A stretch of DNA of 64,000 bases. Source: Zygnema cylindricum. Its lineage: Eukaryota; Streptophyta; Zygnematophyceae; Zygnematales; Zygnemataceae. Shown piece after piece: positions 62,955 to 64,000 of the stretch. Position 1 is the stretch's first letter. Each line of letters opens with the position of its first letter. The stretch is taken from positions 122,316-186,315 of the forward strand of contig JBBHKE010001466.1 of NCBI GenBank assembly GCA_037447655.1, in the 5' to 3' direction. Under the pieces are notes generated by a model that was not told where the DNA came from, ran no database searches, and saw nothing but the letters and a program-made list of their open reading frames with translations. The translations under genes and the position numbers were made by a program.

Positions 62955-63365
62955 TAAATCAAAACTAAACTGAACTTGAATGAAAACCAAACCTTAATTG
63001 GATATAACTAGACTTAGTCCTAAACTAAACTTTAACTAACCTTAAACTGAATGTAAAATGAACACAAACTGAAACTAAGTTTAAACGAAAGTGGAACGAA
63101 ATTCAAATTGAACCGAAACTAAACTTAAACTAAACTGATCTTGTAAAATGAAATTAAACAAAAATAATCAGTAAAAAATATGTTCTTAAAATTTTGGAAA
63201 CATAATGTTTGAGGAATTAACAACTTTTGAAACAAAAAAATAACTGAAATTAGTTTTAGTGTGAACTCACTAGACCTAAACCGAAATGAAAATATAATAA
63301 AATTGAAAATGACCAAAAGTGAACCGAAATTGTACTAGAACTTAAAGTAAGATGATTATAAACTC
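62955..63365. repeat. AACTNAAACT short satellite
   Basis: Diverged 10-12 base units (AAACTAAACTTAAACTGAA) for about 400 bases, with an A run near 63375. Confidence 0.75.
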
Positions 63366-63529
63366 AAACTTAAAAAAAAAAAAAAATAGAAAACAAATCC
63401 TTGAAATTATGAAAATATAAATTTTGACTAAGTGACATGGTACGCAAATGAAGATATTAAGCTAAAATTGGCCGACATGAAAAATCTTTGATGATCTCAA
63501 TATCATATTCCAATTTTAGTGGTACAATA

Positions 63530-63900
63530 TGAACCGTTATTGACGTTAAAACGCTAATTTGCTGCCACCAGATTTTTACCGTTGAACTTAAAATAAATTT
63601 ATTACCTGTTTTTTTTTTGTAAGTTAAATATAGGTACTGTGTAATTAGCGTTAACTACTCTAATTTTGACTGTTTTCACAGTGTAATGTACGAAATGTGT
63701 CACTTCTTACTAAAACTGCTAATTATTCCGAACAAACGTACAAAATAAGTGCTAGATAACGGCGTCGACACATGGAATTTAGTGCATCGCTGCACTTTAA
63801 ATCGTTATTAACGTTAATAACATTATTTCGAAGCCCCAAATTTTGACCCTCGAACCTAAAATAGAAATAATAACTTTTTTTACGTTAATACATGTAATGT
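63530..63900. repeat. Diverged tandem pair
   Basis: 63533-63665 and 63800-63900 share CGTTATTnACGTTAA, a TTTTGACCnTnGAAC word, AAAATAnAAnTnATnACnT and a T run, with about 270 bases between starts. Confidence 0.6.
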
Positions 63901-64000
63901 CGAATTAGAATTGATTAGGGTAGAATTCCATTAGACGAAAAGTGTCGTTCGTTACTAGACCCCGTACAAGTTCGTACAGATTCGTACCACGCCGTACCTT

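Overview
The window looks like repeat-rich nuclear DNA of a eukaryote, most likely a streptophyte (a plant or charophyte-type green alga). Support: spliced genes with large introns full of satellites, a TPR protein whose exons follow the plant J-domain/TPR (DNAJC7-like) family, a GT61-type glycosyltransferase pair, and many Ty1/copia LTR elements. The species cannot be named from sequence alone. There are no bacterial-style operons, rRNA genes or CRISPR arrays.

Layout. 1-3.4 kb: polypurine and short-period satellites. 3.5-22.2 kb: a tandem duplication of a six-exon glycosyltransferase gene. Gene A spans 5192-12848 and gene B about 15990-22106. I rebuilt both from splice sites; exon order and all five intron phases (1, 2, 2, 1, 0) agree between copies, and each is preceded by a copy of the same dispersed repeat. 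Introns hold minisatellites, MITEs and decayed partial copies of the neighbouring exons. A 661-base N gap lies in gene B intron 2. 22.6-29.4 kb: a MITE, then a dead plus-strand copia element between two blocks of a CCTCCCTTYGCC satellite. 29.4-31.2 kb: no recognised gene.

31.7-52.4 kb: a dense cluster of mostly minus-strand copia relatives. It holds a near full-length but broken element, gag-only elements, and deletion derivatives that keep the Gag zinc knuckle, integrase tail and RNase H but lack protease, integrase core and RT core. Their LTRs fall into several diverged, mosaic types. All carry a tRNA-like module antisense to LTR transcription, some with a covarying hairpin. A 13-base primer-binding site matching an initiator-tRNA-Met half-molecule directly abuts the LTR and lies inside the gag reading frame.

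52.4-58.2 kb: minus-strand exons of the TPR gene, probably decaying, cut off on its 3' side by the retroelement cluster, with an LTR and a GA satellite in one intron. 58.8-64 kb: a third copy of the dispersed repeat, a foldback DNA element with 8-bp target duplications (60869-61940), and short-period repeats.

The only host genes I can support are the two glycosyltransferases and the TPR gene. The rest is mobile or satellite DNA. Boundaries were read by eye, and functions are family-level assignments.
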